This document shows positions 22,173 through 31,988 of a stretch of DNA of 64,000 nucleotides, one piece after another. The first letter of the stretch is position 1. Each line of letters opens with the position of its first letter. Below the pieces are notes generated by a model that made no database searches, had not been told where the DNA came from, and saw only the letters and a list, made by a program, of their open reading frames with translations. The position numbers and the translations under genes are program-made. This DNA comes from Methylobacterium durans (GTDB lineage: Bacteria; Pseudomonadota; Alphaproteobacteria; Rhizobiales; Beijerinckiaceae), in assembly GCF_003173715.1 (NCBI RefSeq), contig NZ_CP029550.1, positions 558,001-622,000 on the forward strand, read 5' to 3'.

Positions 22173-22684
22173 GCCGGGCAGCGCGCGGCAAGGAGCGGCG
22201 GGCATTGTCCCTCCACGCCGCCTGCGTGGTGATCGGCGAGGCCGGCATCCTGATTCGCGGCGAATCCGGTTCCGGAAAGTCCACCCTCGCGCTGGCTCTC
22301 CTCGATCGGACCGAACGCGACGGCGGGCACGGGCGGCTCGTCGGCGACGACCGGATCCGCGTCGAGCCGCATCACGGGCGCCTCGTCGCCCGTGCGCACC
22401 CCGCGATTGCCGGCCTGGTCGAGGTGCGCGGCCTCGGCTTGCGTGCGGTGCCGTCGATCGGCGCAGCCATCCTCCATATGGTGGTTGATTGCGTAGGTGA
22501 CGTGCCGCGGATGCCCGAGCCCGCCGAGCCCGTCACGATGTCCGGCGTCACACTGCCGTGCCTCGTCCTCGGTCGAACCCTGCGCGAGACCGGGCTCGGT
22601 CCGGCCCACGTGATGCACGCGCTCTCCGTGGCTTCGCGGTCGCACTCCGGCATTGTCGGCCAGCCCGCTGTCGAGGCCCCGTAG
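22169..22684 (+). CDS. hprK: HPr kinase/phosphorylase, short alphaproteobacterial form
   Basis: 171 residues starting at GTG 22169, which overlaps the restored chvG stop by 4 nt. It corresponds to the C-terminal catalytic domain of HprK: Walker A GESGSGKSTLA, GRLVGDDRI (the capping/phosphorylase site) and VEVRGLGLRAVPSIG. It phosphorylates or dephosphorylates a serine of HPr (encoded at 23355) and links PTS state to ChvG/ChvI. Short HprK lacking the N-terminal domain is usual in Rhizobiales. Confidence 0.93.
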   Translation: MSRAARGKERRALSLHAACVVIGEAGILIRGESGSGKSTLALALLDRTERDGGHGRLVGDDRIRVEPHHGRLVARAHPAIAGLVEVRGLGLRAVPSIGAAILHMVVDCVGDVPRMPEPAEPVTMSGVTLPCLVLGRTLRETGLGPAHVMHALSVASRSHSGIVGQPAVEAP

Positions 22685-22809
22685 CGCCTCGACGCCGGGC
22701 GTGGCATGATCGTGATGTCGTTTCGAGCAAAACGCCGCGACCGCCTTGCGCATCGTCGTGCGGTGCACAAAATGGCGGCTTCGCTGGCTAGGCGTCGGAA
22801 AACGCGTCG

Positions 22810-23211
22810 ATGATTGGAATGGTGCTCGTCACCCACGGGTTGCTGGCGACCGAGTTCAAGGCCGCTCTGGAGCACGTGGTCGGCCCCCAGAAGCAGATCG
22901 AGACCATCACGATCGGGCCCGAGGACGATATGGAGCTGCGCCGGCGCGATATCATGTCGGCTGTCGGTCGGGTCAACTCCGGCAACGGGGTCGTGGTTCT
23001 CACGGACATGTTCGGCGGTACGCCGTCGAATCTTGCCCTCTCCTGCATGAACGGCGGTGCGGTCGAGGTCGTCGCCGGCATCAATCTTCCGATGCTGATC
23101 AAGCTCGCGAGCGTCCGCGACGAGGAATCGCTCGGCGACGCCGTCCTCCACGCGCAGGAGGCTGGCCGCAAATACATCAACGTCGCCTCCCGCGTGCTGG
23201 CCGGGAAGTAG
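22810..23211 (+). CDS. PTS EIIA-mannose-family protein (EIIA-Man-like, regulatory)
   Basis: 133 residues with active-site His9 (MIGMVLVTHGLLA) and FGGTPSNLALS, typical of the EIIA-Man fold. No IIB, IIC or IID genes are present, so it serves phosphate-flow signalling rather than sugar import, as in other alphaproteobacterial incomplete PTS. It lies between hprK and the HPr gene. A 16-bp duplication covers its stop codon. Confidence 0.93.
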   Translation: MIGMVLVTHGLLATEFKAALEHVVGPQKQIETITIGPEDDMELRRRDIMSAVGRVNSGNGVVVLTDMFGGTPSNLALSCMNGGAVEVVAGINLPMLIKLASVRDEESLGDAVLHAQEAGRKYINVASRVLAGK

Positions 23212-23235
23212 CCTTCTGCCCGGGAAGTAGCCTTC
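23201..23235. repeat. 16-bp tandem duplication over the EIIA stop codon
   Basis: CCGGGAAGTAGCCTTC at 23201-23216 recurs exactly at 23220-23235, a 19-bp period. The first copy contains the TAG stop of the EIIA gene. It is likely a slippage or duplication event without effect on the protein. Confidence 0.8.
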
Positions 23236-23354
23236 CACTCTCGCTCTCAATTGATTAGGCACGCACTCGACAAGGCCGAGCGTCGGACCAGATTGCCCTG
23301 TTCGGGCGGAGACGCCCGGCGAACCGGCAGCACCTGAGGACACGCGCGGATCCG

Positions 23355-23678
23355 ATGAGCGACAGTTTCGCCGCCGACGACGAGGAGCGGCCGCCGATCC
23401 CCGAAGGCGGTTTCCTGCGCATCCTGCCGATCATCAACCGACGCGGCCTGCATGCCCGGGCCTCAGCGAAATTCGTCCAGATGGTGGAGCGCTTCGACGC
23501 GACCGTCGCCGTGACACGCGCGGGCGAGACGGTCGGCGGTCGTTCCATCATGGGCCTGCTGACGCTCGGTGCCGCGCAGGGCACGTCGATTGGCGTGACG
23601 GCGGTGGGCGCGGATGCCGAAGCCTGCCTCGACGCGATCGAGGGATTGCTCGCGGACAGGTTCGGCGAGGACGAGTAG
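23355..23678 (+). CDS. ptsH: HPr-family phosphocarrier protein
   Basis: 107 residues with an N-terminal extension of about 20 residues and the HPr active site NRRGLHARASAKFVQ (phosphoacceptor His), then the regulatory-Ser region GGRSIMGLLTLGA that HprK targets. It completes the chvI-chvG-hprK-EIIA-HPr locus. Enzyme I is not in the window. Confidence 0.93.
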   Translation: MSDSFAADDEERPPIPEGGFLRILPIINRRGLHARASAKFVQMVERFDATVAVTRAGETVGGRSIMGLLTLGAAQGTSIGVTAVGADAEACLDAIEGLLADRFGEDE

Positions 23679-23684
23679 GCGCTC

Positions 23685-24542
23685 TCAACCGGACGGGCGG
23701 ACCGGAACCGGCGTGCTGCGCCAGAGGGCCATCCGCTTGCCGGCACCGAGACTCAGGCTGCCGGCGACGACCTCGCCCGATCGGCGGGCGAGATCGACGC
23801 TGACGGCCCTGCGCCGCGCGAAGAGGCGCGTCACCACGCGAACCATGGCCGCCTCGGACGGGTCGGCGATGATGGGCCGGGCGGCGGAGCGCGCGTCGAG
23901 GTCGAGGAACATTTCGACCGCGTCGCGGATGCGCTGAGGCTCCGAGATGCTCTCGATATCCTCGGCCGGGAAACCGGCCGCCCGCACGCCGATCAGGCTC
24001 TGCTGCGGGATCGCGCGCCGGATTGTCAGCCCGACCTTCCCCTGAACGATCTCGAACCGTCGCGCCGGAACCGCCCGCTCCGGGTCGAGGACGAGATCGA
24101 GGCGCCGTCCGCCGCGTCGCAGGCTCGCGTCGAGCGCCGTCAGAATGTCCTGTCCACAGCCTGCCTCGATGAAGTCTCCGGGGCGCAGACCGAGTCCGGG
24201 CGGCGACCAGGGTGAGACGCGCCCCCGCCTCCACAGCGGATGGCCGAAGACGAGAGGCAGGGCACCTCTCAACGATTCCGGCCCCTCGCCGCGCCGGCAC
24301 CACGCGAGGGCGAGGACGAGGGAGCGGCCTCCGCTCTGATGCTTGGCGGCCGGCAGGATGTAGTCGGGATCGAGGAAGGCGGTCCGGGCCATGCCGGTCC
24401 GGGTCAGGAGAGCGCGCCAGGCCGCGATCGTCGGCGCATCGACGGCATCGACCGTGCGCAGATCGATGCGCCAGCGCGGCGCGCCCGATCGCGTCTCCGC
24501 GTCCGTGAGGCCACCCGCAATCACCGTGAAACGTTGCGCCAT
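23685..24542 (-). CDS. Acyltransferase-like protein (CelD/FemAB or GNAT-fold, tentative)
   Basis: 285 residues, cytoplasmic. Motifs such as 'FLDPDYILPAAKH' followed by 'RSLVLALAWCRRGEG' and a C-terminal beta-rich half (AVSVDLARRSGEVVAGSLSLGAGKRMALWRS) resemble the CelD/BioF2-like N-acetyltransferase family found near exopolysaccharide genes. Key catalytic residues are not certain. It is convergent with the HPr gene (7-nt gap) and not obviously in an operon. Confidence 0.5.
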   Translation of the reverse strand: MAQRFTVIAGGLTDAETRSGAPRWRIDLRTVDAVDAPTIAAWRALLTRTGMARTAFLDPDYILPAAKHQSGGRSLVLALAWCRRGEGPESLRGALPLVFGHPLWRRGRVSPWSPPGLGLRPGDFIEAGCGQDILTALDASLRRGGRRLDLVLDPERAVPARRFEIVQGKVGLTIRRAIPQQSLIGVRAAGFPAEDIESISEPQRIRDAVEMFLDLDARSAARPIIADPSEAAMVRVVTRLFARRRAVSVDLARRSGEVVAGSLSLGAGKRMALWRSTPVPVRPSG

Positions 24543-24656
24543 CGTTACGTCCCGCCTTCGCCCATCGTCCCGTTCCGGGACGATCCGGCGCGCGGGGCGC
24601 GCCGTCGGACCTCGGGCAACAAGGATGGTGCCGCGCGCCGCTGCCCCGTTTCCGGA

Positions 24657-25739
<1,083 letters not shown>

Positions 25740-25843
25740 CGCACGGGCCTAGCGGCCGGGCGAGAGGCCCGCAAGCGCCGCAAATCGCGCCTCACGGGCC
25801 CGGCGACGGCCGAGCCGCCCTCGACGGACGGCCAGACGGCCGA

Positions 25844-27346
25844 TCACTCCTTCGGCTTGGCCTTCGGAGCGGGCTTTGCGGCCGTCTTCTGAGCGATCGG
25901 AGCGGGCTTCGCCGCGTGGGGCTTCGAGCCGCCCTTCGCCTGGGAGATCGCGGGCTTCGTCTCGACAGAGGTATAGGCCGTCGCGGCCTTCGGCACGGAG
26001 GCGCCGCGGCCGGCCGATTTCGGCTGCGGCACGTCCTTCTTCGCCGCGTGCTTCGTCTCGGCCTTCTCCGATTTCGGCTCGGGCTTGGCCTTCGCCTCGG
26101 CTCGGGCGGCGGCCTTGGCCGCCAGCGCGGCCTCACGCTTGACCTTGGCGGCTTCGAGCTTGGCCGCGCGGGCGGCGAGTTTCTGCGCCTTGTCCGCCTC
26201 CTCCTGCTCGTTCAGCATGATCTGGCTCTCGGCCGGATCGCGGCCGATCCAGACAAGCACCGGTTGCAGCGGCGCGCGCGGCGGCAGGGACCGGGCGCGC
26301 AGGGCCGCGCTGTTGAGCGTCGCGAAGGCCAGCGCGGAGGACGGAGGCGCTGCCGCACCCATGAGTTGCGCGTTCGCGTTGTCTGCGCTGGCGCCCGCCG
26401 CGGCGGCGCTCGCCGTGATCGCGCTCTGGCCCTCGTCCACCGGCATCGGCTTGCGCTTGTCGCAGATGTAGGGCCGCATGTCGGGTGGCTGGGACGACGA
26501 GGACGAGGGCAGTGCGTCGAGGCTCTGGCTTGTCCAGCCTGTCGTCTGGCCGAAGCCGTAATCGAACAGGTCGGCCGCCTTGAGGTCGCGCTCGCGGGCG
26601 GAGGGTTGGCCCATCACTACGGTGATGATCCGGCGGCCGTTGCGGGTGGCGCTCGCCACGACGTTGAAGCCGCCCGAGCAGATGAATCCGGTCTTCATGC
26701 CGTCGGCGCCGGCGTAGCGGCCGAGCAGACCGTTGTGGTTGGCCATGACAGACCGGCCGAACTGGATCGCGCTGATCGAGAACAGGGCACGGGAATCCGG
26801 GAAGTCGCGGATCAGCGCCCGGCCGAGGATCGCCATGTCGCGGGCCGAGGTCCATTGGCGCGGGTCGGGCAGGCCGTTCGGATTGGCCCAGCGGCTCTCG
26901 CGCATGCCGAGACGGCGCGCGGCGTCGTTCATCAGGTCGGCGAAGCCGTCGACCGAGCCGCCAAGATTTTCGCCGATCGCCCAGGCTACGTCGTTGGCCG
27001 ACTTGACCATGATGATCTTCAGGGCGTTATCGAGGGTGATCTGGGTGCCCGGCTTGAAGCCCATCTTGGAGGGCGGCTCGGCCGCGGCTGCGGGCGAGAT
27101 CGTCAGCAGCGTGTCGAGGGAGACCTTGCCCTGCCGCACAAGGTCGAGGGCGACGTAGGCGGTCATCAGCTTGGTGATCGAGGCCGGATACCAGGGGTCG
27201 GTCGCGCCCTGCGCGTAGATGACCTTGCCGGAATCGGCGTCCACGACGAGCATCGGCGCGGTGACGGCCTGGGCGGCACCCGCCCCGACGAGGCTCGCCG
27301 CTACGATGACACCTCGGACGAAACGGCTCAGCAATCGATTTGGCAT
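25844..27346 (-). CDS. dacA: D-alanyl-D-alanine carboxypeptidase (PBP5/6, DacA-like) with long basic tail
   Basis: 500 residues from ATG 27346. The signal peptide ends at AQA. The serine-peptidase S11 motifs are SITK (Ser56, Lys59), SAN (116-118) and KTG (218-220). The catalytic domain ends near residue 280. The remaining 200 residues are unusual: an Ala/Lys/Glu-rich, coiled-coil-like and then Lys/Pro-rich low-complexity tail (AAKAAARAEAKAKPEPKSEK), without the C-terminal amphipathic anchor of typical PBP5. It trims the terminal D-Ala from peptidoglycan pentapeptides in the periplasm. The frame is open further upstream, but the signal sequence fixes this start. Confidence 0.9.
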   Translation of the reverse strand: MPNRLLSRFVRGVIVAASLVGAGAAQAVTAPMLVVDADSGKVIYAQGATDPWYPASITKLMTAYVALDLVRQGKVSLDTLLTISPAAAAEPPSKMGFKPGTQITLDNALKIIMVKSANDVAWAIGENLGGSVDGFADLMNDAARRLGMRESRWANPNGLPDPRQWTSARDMAILGRALIRDFPDSRALFSISAIQFGRSVMANHNGLLGRYAGADGMKTGFICSGGFNVVASATRNGRRIITVVMGQPSARERDLKAADLFDYGFGQTTGWTSQSLDALPSSSSSQPPDMRPYICDKRKPMPVDEGQSAITASAAAAGASADNANAQLMGAAAPPSSALAFATLNSAALRARSLPPRAPLQPVLVWIGRDPAESQIMLNEQEEADKAQKLAARAAKLEAAKVKREAALAAKAAARAEAKAKPEPKSEKAETKHAAKKDVPQPKSAGRGASVPKAATAYTSVETKPAISQAKGGSKPHAAKPAPIAQKTAAKPAPKAKPKE

Positions 27347-27677
27347 CAGGCCTGTCTCGAGAGGGGCCCGGAGCAGGCGGAAGGCCCGGCGCCGGTTCGG
27401 CACGGAAGCTAGGACGGCGGCCAAGCTCTGGCGAGTCGGAGACGATCGGCGGCGACGCCCCGTCCTCTCCTCCCGCACGGCGAGCGTGCGACGTCCTGTA
27501 CGCGACTTCAACGCGTGATCCGTGGCGAGAGGATGGCGGGCGCCGCCTTCCACAGGTTTGGTCCGGCGCCGACGCATGGCTCGCCGCTGGCGTCGCGGCC
27601 GCCTTCGGCCTATGTGCAGGGCGCGATTGGCGTTTTCTTTCCCGGCCGGCATCGACGGCGCGGCGCAGCACGAGACC

Positions 27678-28310
27678 ATGGCGTACGCGGTCAAGGAACT
27701 CTTCCACACGTTGCAGGGCGAGGGCGCGCAGGCGGGCCGCGCGGCCGTGTTCTGCCGCTTCGCCGGCTGCAACCTGTGGTCGGGGCGTGAGGCGGATCGG
27801 GCGGGGGCCGCCTGCACCTTCTGCGACACGGATTTCGTCGGCATGGATGGTCCCGGTGGCGGCCGATACGATCATCCGGACGACCTCGCCGCGTTGATCG
27901 CGATCACCTGGGAAGGCGGCAGCCACGGGCGTTACGTGGTCTTCACCGGCGGCGAGCCGCTGCTCCAGCTCGACGCCCCCTTGATCGCTGCGGTGCATGC
28001 CCGCGGCTTCGAGATCGCGGTCGAGACGAACGGGACGCTGCCCGCCCCGCCCGGCCTCGACTGGATCTGCGTCAGCCCCAAGGCCGGCACCGCCCTCGTC
28101 CAGACGAGCGGCCACGAGCTGAAGCTCGTCTTCCCGCAAGCCGGCCTCGACCCGGCCGATCTCGCGCGGCTCGACTTCCCCCGCCGCTGGCTGCAGCCTA
28201 TGGACGGGCCGGAGGCCGCAGCCAACACGCGGGCCGCAATCGACTATTGCCGGTCGGACGCCCGCTGGCGGCTGTCGCTCCAGACGCACAAGATGATCGG
28301 CATCCCGTGA
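27678..28310 (+). CDS. queE: 7-carboxy-7-deazaguanine synthase (QueE)
   Basis: 210 residues from ATG 27678. A radical-SAM enzyme that converts carboxytetrahydropterin to 7-carboxy-7-deazaguanine in preQ0/queuosine synthesis. The non-canonical cluster motif C31-x14-C46-x2-C49 (AGCNLW...ACTFCDTDF) is present, as are FTGGEPLLQ and VETNGT. It is first in the queE-queD-queC operon (37-nt gap to queD). Confidence 0.95.
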   Translation: MAYAVKELFHTLQGEGAQAGRAAVFCRFAGCNLWSGREADRAGAACTFCDTDFVGMDGPGGGRYDHPDDLAALIAITWEGGSHGRYVVFTGGEPLLQLDAPLIAAVHARGFEIAVETNGTLPAPPGLDWICVSPKAGTALVQTSGHELKLVFPQAGLDPADLARLDFPRRWLQPMDGPEAAANTRAAIDYCRSDARWRLSLQTHKMIGIP

Positions 28311-28347
28311 TCGCGCGTCGGCGGCGGGAAGAACCAGAAGACACCCG

Positions 28348-28704
28348 ATGAAGATCACCCAAGCCTTCACCTTCGAGGCGGCGCACCGCCTGCCGAACGT
28401 GCCCGCGACCCACCGCTGCCACCGGATGCACGGCCATTCCTACCGGGTCGAGCTGACGGTCGAGGGCGAGGTCGATCCGCAGACGGGCTGGATCGTCGAC
28501 TTCTACGACATGGAGCGGGTCTTCGCGCCGATCCTCGCCCGGCTCGACCACCACACCCTCAACGAGATCGAGGGGCTGGAAAACCCGACTGCCGAGAACA
28601 TCGCGTCCTGGATCTGGCATCGGACGAAGGGCGGCCTGCCTTGCCTGTCGCGGGTCAAGGTCTGCGAGACGCCGATGTCCTGGGCCGAGTACGAGGGCGA
28701 CTGA
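28348..28704 (+). CDS. queD: 6-carboxy-5,6,7,8-tetrahydropterin synthase (QueD)
   Basis: 118 residues. Zinc-binding histidines His13, His28 and His30 (AAHRLP; RMHGHSY) and catalytic Cys24 (THRCH) are visible, along with DFYDMERVF and LDHHTLNE. It makes carboxytetrahydropterin from dihydroneopterin triphosphate, the step before QueE. It overlaps neither neighbour but is spaced 3 nt from queC. Confidence 0.95.
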   Translation: MKITQAFTFEAAHRLPNVPATHRCHRMHGHSYRVELTVEGEVDPQTGWIVDFYDMERVFAPILARLDHHTLNEIEGLENPTAENIASWIWHRTKGGLPCLSRVKVCETPMSWAEYEGD

Positions 28705-28707
28705 GCG

Positions 28708-29427
28708 ATGGGACAGGCGGCAGTCGACGACGGGGCGCTGGTGCTGTTCTCGGGCGGCCAGGACTCGACAACCTGCCTCGCCTGGGCACTCGACCGCTTC
28801 CCCCGCGTCGAGACGCTGGGATTCGATTACGGCCAGCGTCACCGGGTCGAGCTCGCCTGCCGGGGGCGCCTGCGCGAGGGCATCGTGCGCATCGAACCCT
28901 CCTGGCGGCGGCGCCTCGGGCCGGACCACACGCTCAATCTCGACGCGCTCGGCACCGTCTCGGAGACGGCGCTGACCCGCGACGCCGAGATCGGCTACGC
29001 GGCGGGCGGGCTGCCCAACACCTTCGTGCCCGGCCGCAACATCGTCTTCCTCACCTTCGCGGCGACGCTCGCCTATCGGCGGGGCCTGCGCCACATCGTC
29101 GGCGGCATGTGCGAGACCGATTACTCGGGCTACCCGGATTGCCGGGACGATACGATCAAGGCGCTGCAGGTCGCGCTGAATCTCGGCATGGAGCGCCGCT
29201 TCGTCCTCGAGACGCCCCTGATGTGGATCGACAAGGCCCGGACGTGGCAACTCGCGGCCGAACTCGGCGGCAGGCCGCTCGTCGACCTGATCATCGAGGA
29301 CAGCCACACCTGCTATCTCGGCGAGCGCGGCAGCCGCCATGCCTGGGGCTACGGCTGCGGCACCTGCCCGGCCTGCGATCTGCGGGCCAAGGGCTATGCC
29401 CGCTTCGCCGCGGAAGCGGTGGGCTGA
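28708..29427 (+). CDS. queC: 7-cyano-7-deazaguanine synthase (QueC)
   Basis: 239 residues. N-terminal ATP-pyrophosphatase loop [13 protein letters not shown]-terminal zinc cysteines in [13 protein letters not shown]. It converts 7-carboxy-7-deazaguanine to preQ0 with ATP and ammonia. With queE and queD it forms a complete GTP-to-preQ0 branch apart from FolE. Convergent with the TetR gene, 3 nt apart. Confidence 0.95.
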   Translation: MGQAAVDDGALVLFSGGQDSTTCLAWALDRFPRVETLGFDYGQRHRVELACRGRLREGIVRIEPSWRRRLGPDHTLNLDALGTVSETALTRDAEIGYAAGGLPNTFVPGRNIVFLTFAATLAYRRGLRHIVGGMCETDYSGYPDCRDDTIKALQVALNLGMERRFVLETPLMWIDKARTWQLAAELGGRPLVDLIIEDSHTCYLGERGSRHAWGYGCGTCPACDLRAKGYARFAAEAVG

Positions 29428-29430
29428 ACC

Positions 29431-29991
29431 TCAGCGCAGGCTCGCGCAGAGCGCTCGGAGCGTCGCCGAGAAAGCCCGCGGACCGCCGAGCAGCCGCTCC
29501 ATCAGGAGCGCACCCTCCAGGGTGGAGATGACGACGCGGGCATGGGCGGCGGTGTCGAGATCGGCCCGCACGCTGCCGTCCGCCTGTCCCTGGCGCAGCA
29601 CCCCCTCCAACCACGCGATGTGCCGGTCGAAGAAGCCGACGACCGCCTCGCGCAGGCGCGGAGGCAGCGCGTCGCCCTCGGTCGCCAGCGCGGCGCAGAG
29701 GCAGCCGAGACCCTGCTCGACCCCGCCGAGATAGAGGCGGCCATAGGCCTCGATGCGACCAATCGCGTCCGGGTGATCGGCCACGATCGTGCCGAGGGCG
29801 GCGTCGTAGCGCGTCTCGTAGGCGCCCATCAGGGCGAACCCGAGATCCTCCTTGGTGCGGAAGTGATGGTGGATGCTCGCCTTGCGGATGCCCACCGCCT
29901 CGCTGAGGTCGGCGTAGCTGAAACCCGCATAGCCGCGCCCCCGTACCAGCGTCTCGGCCTCGGCCAGAAGCTCCGCGCGCGTATCCCTCAT
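29431..29991 (-). CDS. TetR/AcrR-family repressor
   Basis: 186 residues. The N-terminal helix-turn-helix (RAELLAEAETLVRGRGYAGFSYADLSEAVGIRKASIHHHFRTKEDL) is typical TetR; the C-terminal half is a helical ligand domain. It is divergent from the metallohydrolase-SoxYZ operon with a near-palindromic candidate operator between them (30086-30103), so it probably represses that operon and itself. The inducer is unknown. Confidence 0.88.
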   Translation of the reverse strand: MRDTRAELLAEAETLVRGRGYAGFSYADLSEAVGIRKASIHHHFRTKEDLGFALMGAYETRYDAALGTIVADHPDAIGRIEAYGRLYLGGVEQGLGCLCAALATEGDALPPRLREAVVGFFDRHIAWLEGVLRQGQADGSVRADLDTAAHARVVISTLEGALLMERLLGGPRAFSATLRALCASLR

Positions 29992-30085
29992 GCCCGACGA
30001 CCCTCGGCTCCGGTTGTTCTCGCGAGATGGTGACCCGAGATGGTGACCTGTGTGGCGGTTATTTCATTGACGCCCGGAAAAATCT

Positions 30086-30103
30086 ACCTACTAATTGGTT
30101 GGT
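30086..30103. promoter_or_regulatory. Candidate TetR operator
   Basis: ACCTACTAATTGGTTGGT is an 18-bp imperfect palindrome: half-sites match at 7 of 9 positions, centred on AATT. Its ACCNACNAA-type half-site resembles operators of many TetR repressors that have an ATTGGTTGGT-like site. It sits 95 nt upstream of the repressor start and 76 nt upstream of the metallohydrolase start, in the only A/T-rich part of the intergenic region. Confidence 0.55.
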
Positions 30104-30178
30104 ACGAGAACCGGGAGGAGAATGCATGACGCCGTCGACGGCCGAATTGCGCGCCGGACGCCACGGGACAGCGGATCG

Positions 30179-31114
30179 ATGAGGGGCAGCCTCTCGCGGC
30201 GTGCGGCCCTGTTCGGCGGCCTGTGCCTGTGCTGCCTGCCGAGTCTCGGGCGCGCCGCGGCCGAGCGCTTCACGATGCGCGAGGTGGGCCCCGGGATCTT
30301 CGTCCGTTGCGGTCCGCACGAGGAGGCGAGCGCGGAGAACGACGACGCGATCGCGAATATCGGCTTCATCATCGGGCGCGACGGCGTGCTGGTCACCGAG
30401 TCGGGCGGCAGCCTCGCGGACGGGCAGTGGCTGCGCGCCGAGATCCGGAAGCGCTCCGACAAGCCGATCCGGCACGTGGTGCTCACCCACGTCCACCCGG
30501 ACCATTGCTTCGGCGCCGCGGCCTTTGCCGAGGACGAGCCGAGCTTCATCGGGCACCACGCGCTGCGCGCGGCGCTCGAAGCGCGCGGCGAGTACTACCG
30601 GCAGCGCCTGACCGACATCCTCGGTGCGGAGAAGGCCGGCCGGGTGGTCTTCCCGACCGAGGCCGTGAAGGACGCGACGGAGATCGACCTCGGCGACCGG
30701 ATCCTCCGCTTCACCGCGCACGCCACCGCGCACACCAATTGCGACCTCTCGATGCTCGATACGGGCAGCGGCCTGCTCTTCCCGGCCGACCTGCTCTTCG
30801 TGAACCGGATCCCCTCCCTCGACGGAAGCCTGCTCGGCTGGCTGAAGGAGGCGGAGCGGCTGAAGGGGACGGGCGCCGCCCGCGCTGTCCCCGGCCACGG
30901 CCCGGCGAGCGTCGAGCTCGCGCCCGCGCTCGCCGATCTCACCCGCTATCTCGGCGCGCTGCGCGACGGGACCCGCAGGGCCATCGCCGAGGATTGGCCG
31001 ATCGAGAAGGCGGTCCAGACCGTCGCGCAATCCGAGCGGGACAACTGGGCCCTGTTCGACCTCTACAATGGCCGCAACGTCACGCAGGCCTTCAAGGAAC
31101 TTGAGTGGGAATAG
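30179..31114 (+). CDS. Quinoprotein relay system zinc metallohydrolase (MBL fold)
   Basis: 311 residues from ATG 30179. An N-terminal export signal (MRGSLSRRAALFGGLCLCCLP, with a twin-Arg) precedes a metallo-beta-lactamase fold with THVHPDH (H104, H106, D108, H109), further zinc ligands in HATAHTNCD and VPGHGP. Members of this family cluster with SoxYZ-like carriers and PQQ-dehydrogenase genes; a role in periplasmic sulfur or redox relay is proposed. It is first in a five-gene operon with 35 nt to the next gene. Confidence 0.82.
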   Translation: MRGSLSRRAALFGGLCLCCLPSLGRAAAERFTMREVGPGIFVRCGPHEEASAENDDAIANIGFIIGRDGVLVTESGGSLADGQWLRAEIRKRSDKPIRHVVLTHVHPDHCFGAAAFAEDEPSFIGHHALRAALEARGEYYRQRLTDILGAEKAGRVVFPTEAVKDATEIDLGDRILRFTAHATAHTNCDLSMLDTGSGLLFPADLLFVNRIPSLDGSLLGWLKEAERLKGTGAARAVPGHGPASVELAPALADLTRYLGALRDGTRRAIAEDWPIEKAVQTVAQSERDNWALFDLYNGRNVTQAFKELEWE

Positions 31115-31149
31115 GCTCGGGGCCACATCCCCCGACGAGGAGAAACGCC

Positions 31150-31980
31150 ATGAAGAATCTTCGCTCGCTCGCCCTCGGACTGGCCCTCTCGACCGGCCTC
31201 GCGGGCCTCGCCGCGCCTGTGCAGAGCTTCGCCGCCGGTGCCTCGGATTCCGAGACCGAGCGCCAGGCCCGCTGGACGGAGATCGCGACCTCGATCTTCG
31301 GCGACCGCAAGATCGAGCCGACCGACGCTCTGATCAAGGTCGAGGCGCCGGCCCGCGCGCTCGATGCGGCCCTCGTCCCGATCACCCTGACGATGCCCGA
31401 GAAGGACAAGATCCGGAGCGTCCACTTCATCATCGACGACAACCCGTCGCCCTACGCCGCCCACTTCACGTTCGGGCCGGCCGCCGATCCGGGCGAGCTG
31501 AAGCTGCGCGTGCGCATCAACAACTACACGAACGTGCACGCGGTCGCCGAGACCAATGACGGCAAGCTCTACGAGGCGACGAAGTTCGTGAAGGCGTCCG
31601 GCGGCTGCTCGGCCCCGATGGGCATGAGCGACGAGGAGGCCATGCGCGGCATGGGCGAGATGAAGATGAAGTTCTCGGGCGATGCGCAGAGCGGCAAGCC
31701 GGTCGAGGCGACCCTGATGATCCGCCACCCGAACTTCTCCGGCATGCAGATGAACCAGGTCACGCGCGACTACACGCCGGCCCGCTACATCAACAAGCTG
31801 AGCGTCAGCTACGGCGACGCCAACGTCTTTACCATGGAGGGTGACATCTCGATCTCGTCGAACCCGGTGATCAACTTCGCCTTCGTGCCGAAGGGCAGCG
31901 GGCCGATCAAGGTGGCGGCGAGCGACAACCAGGGCGGCCAGTGGCAGCACAGCTTCACCGCGCCCTCGCCGAGCAATTGA
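31150..31980 (+). CDS. Quinoprotein dehydrogenase-associated SoxYZ-like carrier protein
   Basis: 276 residues. The signal peptide ends about residue 29. The first half is SoxY-like and ends in the swinging-arm segment KASGGCSAPMG with Cys153 as candidate carrier thiol; in true SoxY this Cys is at the very C-terminus. The second half is SoxZ-like (MIRHPNFSGMQMNQVTRDYTPARYI). The natural fusion of SoxY and SoxZ in one chain is the family hallmark. It probably carries a thiol-bound intermediate in the periplasm. Confidence 0.85.
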   Translation: MKNLRSLALGLALSTGLAGLAAPVQSFAAGASDSETERQARWTEIATSIFGDRKIEPTDALIKVEAPARALDAALVPITLTMPEKDKIRSVHFIIDDNPSPYAAHFTFGPAADPGELKLRVRINNYTNVHAVAETNDGKLYEATKFVKASGGCSAPMGMSDEEAMRGMGEMKMKFSGDAQSGKPVEATLMIRHPNFSGMQMNQVTRDYTPARYINKLSVSYGDANVFTMEGDISISSNPVINFAFVPKGSGPIKVAASDNQGGQWQHSFTAPSPSN

Positions 31981-31988
31981 GGTCCGGC

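Noticed and set aside
20368..22488. A genuine 706-residue ChvG with a novel C-terminal domain
   Set aside because: The extra 105 residues are Arg-rich and correspond to the out-of-frame reading of hprK; the one-base correction explains everything.
27347..27677. preQ1 riboswitch ahead of queE
   Set aside because: No preQ1 aptamer pattern seen; the region is GC-rich without the A-rich tail.
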